The position numbers and the translations under genes are program-made. The notes under the pieces were generated by a model, which was not told where the DNA came from, did no database searches, and saw nothing but the letters and a program-made list of their open reading frames with translations. A stretch of 30,703 nucleotides of DNA, taken from positions 1 through 30,703 of the forward strand of contig JABSQY010000012.1 of NCBI GenBank assembly GCA_013215525.1. The letters are read 5' to 3'. Position 1 is the stretch's first letter. Every line of letters begins with the position of its first letter. This DNA comes from Nanoarchaeales archaeon (GTDB taxonomy: Archaea; Nanobdellota; Nanobdellia; Woesearchaeales; UBA583). Shown here in pieces: positions 15,672-26,008 of the stretch.

Positions 15672-16094
15672 ATGGCAATTGTTGGATTTAGTTTTTCAAA
15701 GATTGATGCAATTCAAAATAAGTCTAAGGTAACTGGACAAATTGAAATTTCTCATAATGTAACTATTGATTCTGTAGTTGCTACAAAGTTAAATGTTGGT
15801 TCTGGAACAAATGATGTTTTAAGTATTAATTTTACTTTCTCAGTAATTTATGGTTCAGATTTAGGTCATATTAAATTATCTGGTGATGTTGTATATGGTG
15901 ATACTCCAGAGATTGTGTCCGAAACTGTTAAAGGTTGGGATCATAATAAAAAATTAAATGATTTAGTTAATTCTGTTGTTTCAAAGTTTATTTATACTAA
16001 AGGTATAATTAAATCTTTAGAACTTTCAGATAATTTAAATTTACCTGCTCCAATTCCTGTAGTTCCTACTGGGATGTTTGAGAAAAAGAAATAA
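15672..16094 (+). CDS. Uncharacterised beta-rich protein downstream of rpoL
   Basis: The 140-residue protein has no signal peptide or membrane segment. It shows alternating hydrophobic strands (VTIDSVVATKLNV, VLSINFTFSVIYG, GHIKLSGDVVYGD), a helix (KLNDLVNSVVSKFIYTKGIIKSLELS) and a proline-rich end, LNLPAPIPVVPTGMFEKKK. The strand-strand-strand-helix order with a trailing PPxP-like motif is loosely reminiscent of SecB-type folds, but I cannot assign it. It begins 13 bases after rpoL in the usual AAATGG context and probably shares its transcript, suggesting an expression or protein-quality role. A long T-rich region (16095-16215) follows and should terminate the transcript. Confidence 0.65.
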   Translation: MAIVGFSFSKIDAIQNKSKVTGQIEISHNVTIDSVVATKLNVGSGTNDVLSINFTFSVIYGSDLGHIKLSGDVVYGDTPEIVSETVKGWDHNKKLNDLVNSVVSKFIYTKGIIKSLELSDNLNLPAPIPVVPTGMFEKKK

Positions 16095-16215
16095 TTTTAA
16101 TTAATTATTTTAATTTATCTAGTTTATTATTTATTTTTTTGAGTTTTATTTTCTTATATTTATTTGAAATTTTCTTTATTTTGTTATTTTCTTTAATTTT
16201 GTTGTATTTTTAGTG
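16095..16215 (+). terminator. T-rich termination zone before the tRNA cluster
   Basis: About 120 bases dominated by T runs on the plus strand follow the small gene's stop. Runs of T in the non-template strand are sufficient for archaeal termination in characterised systems. No gene is seen. TATA-like elements at 16229-16237 and 16261-16268 (TTTATAAAG) follow and could drive the tRNA-Tyr transcript. Confidence 0.4.
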
Positions 16216-16323
16216 CTTGAGGTGTCCTATTATATATACTTTTCTATGTCAAATAACAATATTTATAAAGGGATAAGAATTAAATTAAATATCCTAGATG
16301 CGTATTGCGTATTTATGAGTTGA

Positions 16324-16468
16324 CCGAAAATAGCTCAACGGTAGAGCGGTCGACTGTAGATTCCTTTAGATAGGTTCCTTGTGGAACTTATATGATATTG
16401 AGACAGTCACCACTTACACTCTCGAAGCAGTAATCGACAGGTTCCCGGTTCAAATCCGGGTTTTCGGA
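16324..16468 (+). tRNA. tRNA-Tyr (GTA) with a 73-base intron
   Basis: The acceptor arms CCGAAAA (16324-16330) and TTTTCGG (16461-16467) pair, with discriminator A16468. C1:G72 is the archaeal/eukaryotic Tyr identity pair. The D-arm is GCTC/GAGC, the anticodon stem GTCGA (16349-16353)/TCGAC (16434-16438), and the T-arm CCCGG-TTCAAAT-CCGGG. The anticodon is GTA (16356-16358). The intron spans 16360-16432, at the canonical 37/38 position. A textbook bulge-helix-bulge is visible: central helix CTGT (16354-16357) with GCAG (16427-16430), three-base bulges AGA (16358-16360) and TAA (16431-16433) cut after their second base, and an outer helix TTC/GAA. The intron also holds a hairpin, AGGTTCC-TTGT-GGAACTT. 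CCA is not encoded. Confidence 0.93.
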
Positions 16469-16513
16469 CTTGGACGGTGTCAACTTATAGTTAAAGGAAG
16501 GTCATGAGCGTTT

Positions 16514-16588
16514 GCCCGAATGGTGTAGTCCGGCCCATCATTTCACCCTGTCACGGTGAAGACCCGGGTTCAAATCCCGGTTCGGGCG
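16514..16588 (+). tRNA. tRNA-Asp (GTC)
   Basis: The acceptor arms GCCCGAA (16514-16520) and TTCGGGC (16581-16587) pair, with discriminator G16588. The anticodon stem TCACC/GGTGA encloses loop CTGTCAC with anticodon GTC. The T-arm is CCGGG-TTCAAAT-CCCGG. No intron and no encoded CCA. It lies 45 bases after tRNA-Tyr and is probably on the same precursor. Confidence 0.92.
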
Positions 16589-16594
16589 CTCTTT

Positions 16595-16630
16595 AGCCTA
16601 GTTCCAATTTATTGGAGTCTAGGCTTTTTT
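16595..16630 (+). terminator. Stable hairpin with T-tract after tRNA-Asp
   Basis: The outer stem AGCCTAG (16595-16601) / CTAGGCT (16619-16625) and the inner stem TCCAAT (16603-16608) / ATTGGA (16611-16616) form a 13-bp hairpin with a small asymmetric bulge, followed by TTTTT (16626-16630). This is a bacterial-style intrinsic terminator shape, uncommon in archaea, and it separates tRNA-Asp from tRNA-Lys. Confidence 0.6.
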
Positions 16631-16646
16631 CAATATAATATATATT

Positions 16647-16721
16647 GAGTTGTTAGCTCAGTCTGGTTAGAGCACTGGACTTTTAATCCAGGTGTCGCGG
16701 GTTCGAATCCCGTACGACTCG
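16647..16721 (+). tRNA. tRNA-Lys (TTT)
   Basis: The acceptor arms GAGTTGT (16647-16653) and ACGACTC (16714-16720) pair with one G-T, discriminator G16721. The D-stem is GCTC/GAGC, the anticodon stem CTGGA/TCCAG with loop CTTTTAA (anticodon TTT, 16682-16684), and the T-arm CGGG-TTCGAAT-CCCG. No intron, no encoded CCA. A TATA-like run (16633-16643) immediately upstream and the hairpin at 16595-16630 suggest a separate transcript from tRNA-Asp. Confidence 0.93.
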
Positions 16722-16724
16722 TTT

Positions 16725-16751
16725 TGAACAATGAAATCGCTTCAAAGTTCA
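16725..16751 (+). terminator. Small hairpin after tRNA-Lys
   Basis: TGAAC (16725-16729) pairs with GTTCA (16747-16751). After an AA/AA internal loop, TGAA (16732-16735) pairs with TTCA (16741-16744) around loop ATCGC. It lies four bases past the tRNA and may help 3' processing or termination. The following bases 16752-16790 are GC-richer than the surroundings but show no gene. Confidence 0.3.
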
Positions 16752-16790
16752 CGCCGTTATTTTGCGCGAAATACTCGGTTAGATTCTAAA

Positions 16791-16798
16791 TTTTATAC
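16791..16798 (+). promoter_or_regulatory. TATA box of the RNA polymerase operon
   Basis: TTTTATAC at 16791-16798 is the best TATA-like element upstream of rpoH. It predicts initiation near 16820 and a leader of about 40 bases before the ATG at 16861. Confidence 0.45.
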
Positions 16799-16860
16799 AT
16801 AATGTTAATTTATTATTTATGTTGGTTTAGTGTCGAAAAATTAGCTAGTTACAAATACAA

Positions 16861-17091
16861 ATGGGACAACAAATTAATTTTCTAAAAGTTGATCACAGAA
16901 AAATTTCTGATGATGAAGTAAAAGCAATTCTTGAAAAATATTCTTTAAGTGGTGTATTAAAATTACCTCGTATTAAGTTTAAAGATAAAGGATTAGTAGA
17001 TTTAGAAGATATTTCTTTAGGTGATGTTATTGAAATTTCTAGACAAAGTTTTGCTGGAGAAAGCAAATATTATAGAGTGGTGGTAGAATAA
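16861..17091 (+). CDS. rpoH: DNA-directed RNA polymerase subunit H (Rpb5 C-terminal-like)
   Basis: The 76-residue protein matches archaeal RpoH, equivalent to the C-terminal assembly domain of eukaryotic Rpb5. VDHRKISDDEVKAILEKYSLSGVLKLPRIKFKDKGL corresponds to the family's 'H..ls..E...lL.ky.....qLPkI...Dp' pattern, and the protein ends GESKYYRVVVE (family S.a..Yr.Vv). It binds the lower jaw of the polymerase. The usual DPxA motif after KI is altered to KDKGL. First gene of the rpo operon; its stop is two bases before rpoB''. Confidence 0.92.
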   Translation: MGQQINFLKVDHRKISDDEVKAILEKYSLSGVLKLPRIKFKDKGLVDLEDISLGDVIEISRQSFAGESKYYRVVVE

Positions 17092-17093
17092 AA

Positions 17094-18572
17094 ATGGATA
17101 ATTCTTTTGATTATAAACCGGTACTGAGATCTTACTTTAAAGATAAGTCAGTAGTAGAAAGTCAAGTACGATCATATAATAATTTTATTAACATGGGTGT
17201 TAGAAACATTATTATGGGATTCGATAGAACTAAAGTTCCAGAATATTTATTGGAAGTTTATGATGAAGTAAATTTAACTATTGGTGATACTTGGTTAGGT
17301 ACTCCAGAGTATATTGAAGTAGATGGGTCTATCACGGCTTTAACTCCTCAAATTGCTCGTCAAAGAGGTCTTACTTATTCAGCTCCTTTATTTATGAAAG
17401 TTGCAACAACAATTGGGACACAAAAAGAAGAGTTTGATGTACAAATTGCTAAAATGCCAATTATGCTTAAATCTGAAAAATGTGTACTTCATGATAAATC
17501 ATTTGATGAATTAATTGATTTAGGAGAAGATCCTTATGAACCAGGTGGATATTTTGTTGTAAACGGTACTGAAAAAGTTATTGTTTTGATGGAAGATTTA
17601 GCTTTAAATAAGTTCTTTATTGAAAAGGTTGCGGACGGTTATTCTGGACGTATGTTTTCAGAGAGAGGTGTTTACAAAAGTTTACAAGAAATTTCAAAAA
17701 TTAAAGATGGTAGTTATACATATACTTTTGGAAATTTCAAAAACATTCCAATTTTCTTATTAATTAAGGCTTTAGGAATTACTAGTGATAGAGATATTGT
17801 TGAATTAACAAGTATTACTGATGCGGAAGTTATTTTCCAAATGTCAGAATATTCTGCAGTTTCAACAACTGAAGAAGCGATTGAATTATTGAGTAAAAAA
17901 TTCAACTTAGTAGGTTCTGCTAAGGAGAAGGGAGATAGAGTATCATTTTATCTGAACAATTTTGTAATTCCACATGTTGGAATTCTTGATGAAGATAGAA
18001 TTTCAAAAGCAAAATTAATTTGTAAATTATTTAAACGATATTATACTGTTTCCACTACAAATGGAAATACTGATGATAAAGATCACTTTGCAAATAAGAG
18101 AGTTAAGTTAACAGGACAATTATTTGAACATTTATTTATTAATAATTTTTCAGATTTAATTGTTGATATTTTAACTAACTTTCAAAGAATGATTAAAAGA
18201 GGTAGATTTTCATCTATGAAGATTATCATTCGTGAACAATTATTATCACAAAAGATTAACTCAGCATTAGCTATGGGTACTTGGTCTGATGGTCGTAAAG
18301 GTATTTCACAATACTTAAAGAGAGGAAATTATTTTGATATGCTTTCTCATCTAACTAGAGTTGTGTCACCTTTATCAACTTCACAAGAAAATTTCTCAGC
18401 AAGAGAATTACACGCTACACATTTCGGTAGATTATGTCCAGTTGAAACACCTGAAGGTCATTCAATTGGTTTACGTAAAAATTTAACTTTAATGTCCACA
18501 GTAACTTATGTACAACATGGGAATGATGATGGATTATTTGATAAATTAGAGGGGTTTGGATTAAATAAATAA
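17094..18572 (+). CDS. rpoB2: DNA-directed RNA polymerase subunit B'' (N-terminal half of Rpb2)
   Basis: The 492-residue protein corresponds to the protrusion, lobe and beginning of the fork regions of RNAP subunit B. Features seen include a typical start (VLRSYFKDKSVVESQVRSYNNFI), the GYFVVNGTEKVIVLMEDLALN segment, DKDHFANKRVKLTGQLFEHLF (family DD.DHy.NKRl...G.L), and a fork region, FGRLCPVETPEGHSIGLRKNL, near the end. The B subunit is split into B'' and B' as in many Euryarchaeota and DPANN archaea; the break here falls just after the fork. One base separates it from rpoB'. Confidence 0.96.
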   Translation: MDNSFDYKPVLRSYFKDKSVVESQVRSYNNFINMGVRNIIMGFDRTKVPEYLLEVYDEVNLTIGDTWLGTPEYIEVDGSITALTPQIARQRGLTYSAPLFMKVATTIGTQKEEFDVQIAKMPIMLKSEKCVLHDKSFDELIDLGEDPYEPGGYFVVNGTEKVIVLMEDLALNKFFIEKVADGYSGRMFSERGVYKSLQEISKIKDGSYTYTFGNFKNIPIFLLIKALGITSDRDIVELTSITDAEVIFQMSEYSAVSTTEEAIELLSKKFNLVGSAKEKGDRVSFYLNNFVIPHVGILDEDRISKAKLICKLFKRYYTVSTTNGNTDDKDHFANKRVKLTGQLFEHLFINNFSDLIVDILTNFQRMIKRGRFSSMKIIIREQLLSQKINSALAMGTWSDGRKGISQYLKRGNYFDMLSHLTRVVSPLSTSQENFSARELHATHFGRLCPVETPEGHSIGLRKNLTLMSTVTYVQHGNDDGLFDKLEGFGLNK

Positions 18573-18573
18573 A

Positions 18574-20385
18574 ATGGTACAAATTGATGTATATATGAAT
18601 GAAATTTATAAAGGACAATGTCCAAATGGAAAATCATTTGTTGAAAATTTTAAAAAGTCAAGAAGAGCAGGGGAAATTTCATCTGATTTAAATATTAGAT
18701 TTGATTCTTCTGTTGAATCAATTTATATTGAAGGTTCACCTGGGAGAGTTAGGAGACCAGTAGTTAGAGTTGAAAAAGGTAAAGCTTTAATTACAGATGA
18801 TGTAGTATCAAAAATTACATCTGGTGAGTTAGGTTATGATGATTTAGTTGCAACTGGTATTATTGAATATTTAGATGCTTTAGAAGAAGAAGATTGTTTA
18901 ATTGCAATGTACACTTCACAATTAACTGATGATCATACACATGTTGAGTTATCACCTATTTTAATGTTTGGATTAAATACTGGAACTGTTCCATTTTCAG
19001 ATTATGATGAGCCTAGTCGTTTAATGAGAGGTCAAAAGACTATTAAGCAAGCTGTTGGTACTTATACTTTAAACTTTTTAAATAGAAAAGAAACTGATAG
19101 AAATGTTTTAATTAATCCTCAAAAACCATTAGTTGGTACTTTTACTTATGATTTATTAGGATTTGAAAAACATCCAGCAGGTCAAAATTTAACTGTTGCG
19201 ATTATGAGTTATGAAGGATATAATATGGAGGATGGTATTATTTTAAATCAGTCTTCTGTTGAAAGAGGAATGCAAAGATCTTTTTATTATAAAAATCACA
19301 CGTCTTCTGAAGTTAAGTATCCTGGTGGGTTACAAGATAGAATTGGTTTACCAAATTCTGAACTTAAAGGTTACAGAATGGAAGAAGATTATAGATATCT
19401 TGAAGATGATGGAATTATTTATTTAGGTCAAACTGTTGGTGCTGGAGATGTAATTATTGGAAAGATTGCTCCACCTAGATTCATTGAAGAAATGGAAGGG
19501 TTTGGACAAATGGTTAATTTAAATATTGATTCATCTTTAGCTTTACGTGAAGGAGAAGCTGGAGTTGTATCTTCAATTTTTATTTTTGAAAATAATTCAG
19601 GGGATAAAGAAACTAATGTTTTATTACGTTCTCAAAGAAGTCCAATTGTTGGTGATAAATTCGCTTCAAGACACGGACAAAAAGGAGTTATTGGTGGAGT
19701 TATTCCAGGTGTTGATATGCCTGTTACTCAAAACGGTACAACACCGGATTTGATTTTTTCCCCACATTCAATTCCAGGACGTAAAACTGTATCTCACGTT
19801 ATGGAAGTTTTAGCTGGAAAAGTTGCTGCTTTAAGTGGTGAGTTTATTGATGCTAATCCTTTTGATGGACAAAGTGAAGAAGAATTACGTGCTCAATTAG
19901 CTGAGTATGGTTTATCTAAATCAGGAACTGAAATTATGTTTGATCCTAAAACTGGGAAAAGAATGGAAGTTGAAGTTTATGTTGGTTCATTATATTATTT
20001 AAGATTATCTCATCAAGTAGCTAATAAAATTCAAGCCAGAGGAACTGGTCCTGTACAATTATTAACTAGACAACCTGCAGAAGGAAGAATGAGAGGAGGA
20101 GGTCTGAAATTAGGAGAGATGGAAAAGGATGCATTATTGTCTCACGGAGCCGCTCTTTTATTAAAAGAAAGATTTTCATCAGATCAAACTACTGCTTTAA
20201 TTTGTAGTGAGTGTGGTTATTTAGGTGATCCTTACTTATTTAATTATAAAAGTAAATGTCCAATTTGTAATACTACAACATTTAATGAAGTAGAGATTGC
20301 ATATGCATTTAAGTTACTAATGAATGAATTAAAATCATTAGGAGTGAATCCAACTTTTGGAACAAATGATAGGTTTTTCGATTAA
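18574..20385 (+). CDS. rpoB1: DNA-directed RNA polymerase subunit B' (C-terminal half of Rpb2)
   Basis: The 603-residue protein carries the catalytic half of subunit B. It has the external domains at the start and the hybrid-binding region with GYNMEDGIILNQSSVERG (acidic residues near the active centre). GDKFASRHGQKGVIGG is a universally conserved basic motif contacting the nucleotide/RNA, followed by PDLIFSPHSIPGRKTVSHVMEV. The anchor/clamp part has RMRGGGLKLGEMEKDALLSHGA. A zinc-binding pair is present at C544-x2-C547 and C562-x2-C565. It starts one base after the rpoB'' stop and ends two bases before rpoA'. Confidence 0.96.
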   Translation: MVQIDVYMNEIYKGQCPNGKSFVENFKKSRRAGEISSDLNIRFDSSVESIYIEGSPGRVRRPVVRVEKGKALITDDVVSKITSGELGYDDLVATGIIEYLDALEEEDCLIAMYTSQLTDDHTHVELSPILMFGLNTGTVPFSDYDEPSRLMRGQKTIKQAVGTYTLNFLNRKETDRNVLINPQKPLVGTFTYDLLGFEKHPAGQNLTVAIMSYEGYNMEDGIILNQSSVERGMQRSFYYKNHTSSEVKYPGGLQDRIGLPNSELKGYRMEEDYRYLEDDGIIYLGQTVGAGDVIIGKIAPPRFIEEMEGFGQMVNLNIDSSLALREGEAGVVSSIFIFENNSGDKETNVLLRSQRSPIVGDKFASRHGQKGVIGGVIPGVDMPVTQNGTTPDLIFSPHSIPGRKTVSHVMEVLAGKVAALSGEFIDANPFDGQSEEELRAQLAEYGLSKSGTEIMFDPKTGKRMEVEVYVGSLYYLRLSHQVANKIQARGTGPVQLLTRQPAEGRMRGGGLKLGEMEKDALLSHGAALLLKERFSSDQTTALICSECGYLGDPYLFNYKSKCPICNTTTFNEVEIAYAFKLLMNELKSLGVNPTFGTNDRFFD

Positions 20386-20387
20386 AA

Positions 20388-22973
<2,586 letters not shown>

Positions 22974-22974
22974 A

Positions 22975-24123
22975 ATGGTTAAAGAAAATAAATTAGTTAC
23001 AAAATTTAGAGAAGAGAATAAAGATTTTCCTCAATATATTTTAGATGAAGTTACAAAGCATCTACCTTCAAAGGTTACTGATGCTAATGTTAAGAAAATT
23101 TTAGTAAAAATTGCTGAAGAATATGAAGATTCTTTAATTTCTCCATACGAAGCTATTGGTGTAATTACTGCGCAATCAGTTGGAGAACCTTCAACTCAAA
23201 TGACTTTAAATACATTTCACTTTGCAGGTGTTGCATCTTCAAGTGTTCAAGGACTTCCAAGATTAATTGAGATTTTAGATGTTAAGAAGAATTTAGAGAG
23301 TCCTCAAATGAGAATTCATTTAACTGAAAAGTTTAATAATGAAGCTTCAGTAAAATTAGTTGCTGGTAAAATTAAGGAAACTAAATTAGTTGAGATTGCA
23401 TCTTCATCTGATATTGATACTGAAAATAAAAAGGTTACAATTAAATTAGATATGAAAGCTTTAAAGAAATTTGATTTAGAAGCTGAAGCTATTATTTCTT
23501 ATTTAGATAGAAAGATTCGTAAAGATTCCGAAATTGTTGATGGTAAAATTTTAGAAGTTAAAGGAACTGCAACTTCAGGGTTAAAGGATTTAATGGGTCT
23601 AAAAGAACTTGCTTATAATTCAATTGTTTATGGAATTAAAGGTGTTTCAGATGTTAATTTAACTAAAACTGATGGTGAGTATTTAATTACTACTCAAGGA
23701 ATTTCTTTAAAGAATGTAAAGAAAATTGAGGGTGTTGATGTTGATAGATTATTTTGTAATGATATTAATGAAATTTTTGATACTTATGGAATTGAAGCTG
23801 CAAGAGCTTTAATTATTAATGAATTGATGGAAGTAGTTAATTCACAAGGTTTATCTGTTAATGAAAGACATGTTCTTTTAATTGCTGATGCTATGTGTTA
23901 TATTGGTGAACCTAGAGGAATGACTCGTTATGGAATTGTTGCTGATAAATTAAATGTTTTAACTAAAGCGTCTTTTGAGACTGCTTTAAAGCATATTAGT
24001 AAAGGTGCAATTATGAATGAAATTAATCCTTTAACTTCAATTACAGAGAATATTATGACTAATCAAATGGTTAATGTTGGAACTGGTATTCCAAAGGTTG
24101 CTGTTAAACCTAGAGCTAAATAA
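22975..24123 (+). CDS. rpoA2: DNA-directed RNA polymerase subunit A'' (C-terminal part of Rpb1)
   Basis: The 382-residue protein contains the cleft and jaw domains of Rpb1. ISPYEAIGVITAQSVGEPSTQMTLNTFHFAGVASSSVQGLPRLIEILD is the highly conserved trigger-loop distal and cleft motif, and the C-terminus has LSVNERHVLLIADAMCYIGEPRGMTRYGIVADK. An ATG at 22942 in the same frame would overlap rpoA' by 32 bases and add MWIMLSEEIIK. I chose 22975 because it gives the TAAAATGG junction seen between the other rpo genes. It is the last gene of the operon and a hairpin overlaps its stop codon. Confidence 0.95.
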   Translation: MVKENKLVTKFREENKDFPQYILDEVTKHLPSKVTDANVKKILVKIAEEYEDSLISPYEAIGVITAQSVGEPSTQMTLNTFHFAGVASSSVQGLPRLIEILDVKKNLESPQMRIHLTEKFNNEASVKLVAGKIKETKLVEIASSSDIDTENKKVTIKLDMKALKKFDLEAEAIISYLDRKIRKDSEIVDGKILEVKGTATSGLKDLMGLKELAYNSIVYGIKGVSDVNLTKTDGEYLITTQGISLKNVKKIEGVDVDRLFCNDINEIFDTYGIEAARALIINELMEVVNSQGLSVNERHVLLIADAMCYIGEPRGMTRYGIVADKLNVLTKASFETALKHISKGAIMNEINPLTSITENIMTNQMVNVGTGIPKVAVKPRAK

Positions 24124-24150
24124 TTTTTAATAAAAATTATTTAATTTATT
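24121..24150 (+). terminator. Hairpin and T-rich tract at the end of the rpo operon
   Basis: TAATTTTT (24121-24128, containing the rpoA'' stop) pairs with AAAAATTA (24132-24139) around a three-base loop. T-rich sequence follows to about 24150. The structure is A/T-only and weak, so the T-rich tract is probably the functional part. The next gene is convergent. Confidence 0.35.
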
Positions 24151-24182
24151 TTAATTCTAAATTTATATTTTATTACTTATAA

Positions 24183-25301
24183 TTATATTATTTTATTGTA
24201 ATTTATTTTCTTGTAGTGTGGGTTTGCAACTTTCATTAAATATTGTTTATCTAATTGGGTCCTATCTAATAATAGTGCTTTATTTACTGTGTCTTTGAAG
24301 TAATCTGCTGAATCTGCAATTTGTAATATCATTCTTAGTCCACCTATTATGAATCTTTTTCTGATCTCGTCATCTTCTAAAGTAGATTTATCTATATTAA
24401 ATAAATTAAAACAGTCTTCTTTATTATTATTATATATTATTTTTTTTAAATCTAATTGAAAATTATGTAACTCAGAGCTATTGAGTTCACTATATTTTGT
24501 AGCACATATTCCTTGTAGTGTATCGTAGAGTAAATTTCCATATTCAATCTGTTTTTCTTTTGTCTTAATTGAGTCGTGTATTACGTGTATTATTGATTTC
24601 TGTAACTTTTTTGAATATTTTTTATCTGTAATTTTTTTAGTTGCAAAATTTCTTTCATTTCCTAACAAATACAATTCTCCTAGTAGAAATAAATTTTTGG
24701 TATTTTGATTACTATTTAATTCATGTAATTGGTGACACATTTGTGTTATTTGTGCATATTTTTCAACAGTAGTTAATTTTTTGTTCATATCTTCTTTTTC
24801 TTTTATTGGATTTTCATGAGTTAGAATTGCTTCAAGAACACTAGTATCCTTAATGTTAGCTTTTTCAAGTATTATCTTACTTATTTTTGGGTGGTCTCTT
24901 TTGTGATTTATATTATTAATCTCGGGTTGTGTATGTCCAATTTCTGAAAATGATAAAACTAATCCTAATTGTGTTAGTTCTGATTCTTTACATCCGATTA
25001 GTCTTCCAATATTCATTCCAAAAATTAGTTGTGTTAGTGTTTCATTGTATTTATCTTTATTTTTATTGTAGTATGTGCTTAAAGTTTCATATAATTGTTC
25101 GGGTATTGATTCGGAAGCTACAAATTCTTCTATTAATTTTTTAGTTTCATTAAGGTCTAAGTTTGTTAAAGTTGGCTCATTTGAAATTATTTCTTCAATT
25201 TGTGATGTTATTTGTTTAGGAGTTAATAGATCAAATTCAACTTTATTTTCAGATTCAGGTGGTTTGAGATTAAATTTTAAATTTATACTTTTTTTTACCA
25301 T
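24183..25301 (-). CDS. Degenerate HD-GYP-like domain protein
   Basis: The 372-residue protein has an N-terminal region of unknown fold (about 1-90) and a segment (about 90-200) whose pattern follows HD-GYP phosphodiesterases. LGLVLSFSEIGHT (113-124) stands where these enzymes have LLHDIGKI, then HPKISKIIL (137-145; family HPxxGxxIL), then VLEAILTHENP (155-165; family VLxAVxxHHExxDG). The catalytic HD pair is replaced by Ser119-Glu120 and one metal-binding His is missing, while His137 and His162 remain. The C-terminal 170 residues are helical and charged. HD-GYP enzymes normally hydrolyse cyclic dinucleotides; here catalysis is unlikely, so a binding or regulatory role would be expected. It is convergent with the rpo operon and divergent from the 25392 gene. 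The assignment rests on motif pattern only. Confidence 0.5.
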   Translation of the reverse strand: MVKKSINLKFNLKPPESENKVEFDLLTPKQITSQIEEIISNEPTLTNLDLNETKKLIEEFVASESIPEQLYETLSTYYNKNKDKYNETLTQLIFGMNIGRLIGCKESELTQLGLVLSFSEIGHTQPEINNINHKRDHPKISKIILEKANIKDTSVLEAILTHENPIKEKEDMNKKLTTVEKYAQITQMCHQLHELNSNQNTKNLFLLGELYLLGNERNFATKKITDKKYSKKLQKSIIHVIHDSIKTKEKQIEYGNLLYDTLQGICATKYSELNSSELHNFQLDLKKIIYNNNKEDCFNLFNIDKSTLEDDEIRKRFIIGGLRMILQIADSADYFKDTVNKALLLDRTQLDKQYLMKVANPHYKKINYNKII

Positions 25302-25391
25302 ATTTAATTGTTACTACTATATTAAAATATAGAATTTTATTGTTTATAAATCTATTTAATTTGTTTATTCTTTTTTTAATTTTTAATTTAG
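25302..25391. promoter_or_regulatory. Divergent promoter region
   Basis: A TATA box TTTATAAA (25343-25350) predicts plus-strand initiation near 25373, 19 bases before the ATG at 25392. An imperfect palindrome CTATAT-TAAA-ATATAG (25317-25332) lies just upstream of the minus-strand ATG at 25301 and may contain its core promoter or an operator. Confidence 0.4.
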
Positions 25392-26000
25392 ATGAATAAT
25401 TTTTATAAGTATATTTTAAATTATTATTTTATGTTTAATGGTATTATATTTAACAAAAATTCACATTATGGGATTTCTAAACCAGATAAAATCTTTTTTT
25501 CAGAAAATTCAATAATTTCTGAACAAGGTTTAATTTCGTTAGAATTGGATAATTGTTTTTATTTATATGAGTCAAAAGGGAAAACTTTAGTTTTTGATAT
25601 TAATTCTAAAAAACGAGTTTTTTATGGGAATTTAAAGTTAGATAAAAGTTTAGATTTTGTTTTGGATTCTTCTTCTTATTCTTTACATAGTTTGGTTAAA
25701 AGAGGTATTTTACGAGACATTAGTTTGTTTGATGCTTTTGAGAATTTACATATTTTAGATGATTTTATTAGTTCTTTGAATTATTTGTCTCATGATAGTT
25801 TTAAGAGTCATCCTCGTTTAAATTTATTGGAATTTTTAAAAGTTTCAGGTTTAAATGCACCTTTAAAATATGAATTTTCACGTATTTTATCTGACAAATA
25901 TTATGTCTTAACTAGATACGGTTCAAAGTATTTGTATATGGTACATAATAAAATAAATTCTTTTGAGATGAGAACGTTACATAAATTACCTTTAAAATAA
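25392..26000 (+). CDS. Putative tRNA-splicing-endonuclease-like protein (EndA family, non-catalytic)
   Basis: This 202-residue protein shows two stretches recalling archaeal tRNA endonuclease subunits. The N-terminal part (about 26-75: HYGISKP...GLISLELDNCFYLYESKGKTLVFD) parallels the EndA N-terminal domain, which has a 'YG....L.L.EalYLle.gk..v.d' pattern. The C-terminal part KYEFSRILSDKYYVLTRYGSKYLYMV parallels 'rYrvYrdLrerGyvvktGlkfGsdFrvY'. The catalytic His and Lys that should follow are absent; the protein ends about 20 residues later. If the assignment is right, this is a structural (beta-type) subunit or a decayed copy. The intron-bearing tRNA-Tyr in this window makes such a factor plausible. 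Similarity is weak and the family call is tentative; otherwise it is an unassigned cytosolic protein. Confidence 0.4.
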   Translation: MNNFYKYILNYYFMFNGIIFNKNSHYGISKPDKIFFSENSIISEQGLISLELDNCFYLYESKGKTLVFDINSKKRVFYGNLKLDKSLDFVLDSSSYSLHSLVKRGILRDISLFDAFENLHILDDFISSLNYLSHDSFKSHPRLNLLEFLKVSGLNAPLKYEFSRILSDKYYVLTRYGSKYLYMVHNKINSFEMRTLHKLPLK

Positions 26001-26008
26001 TTTTTTTT

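Noticed and set aside
16360..16432. Box C/D guide RNA in the tRNA-Tyr intron
   Set aside because: Only weak C-like (ATGATAT) words occur and no CTGA box D is properly placed.
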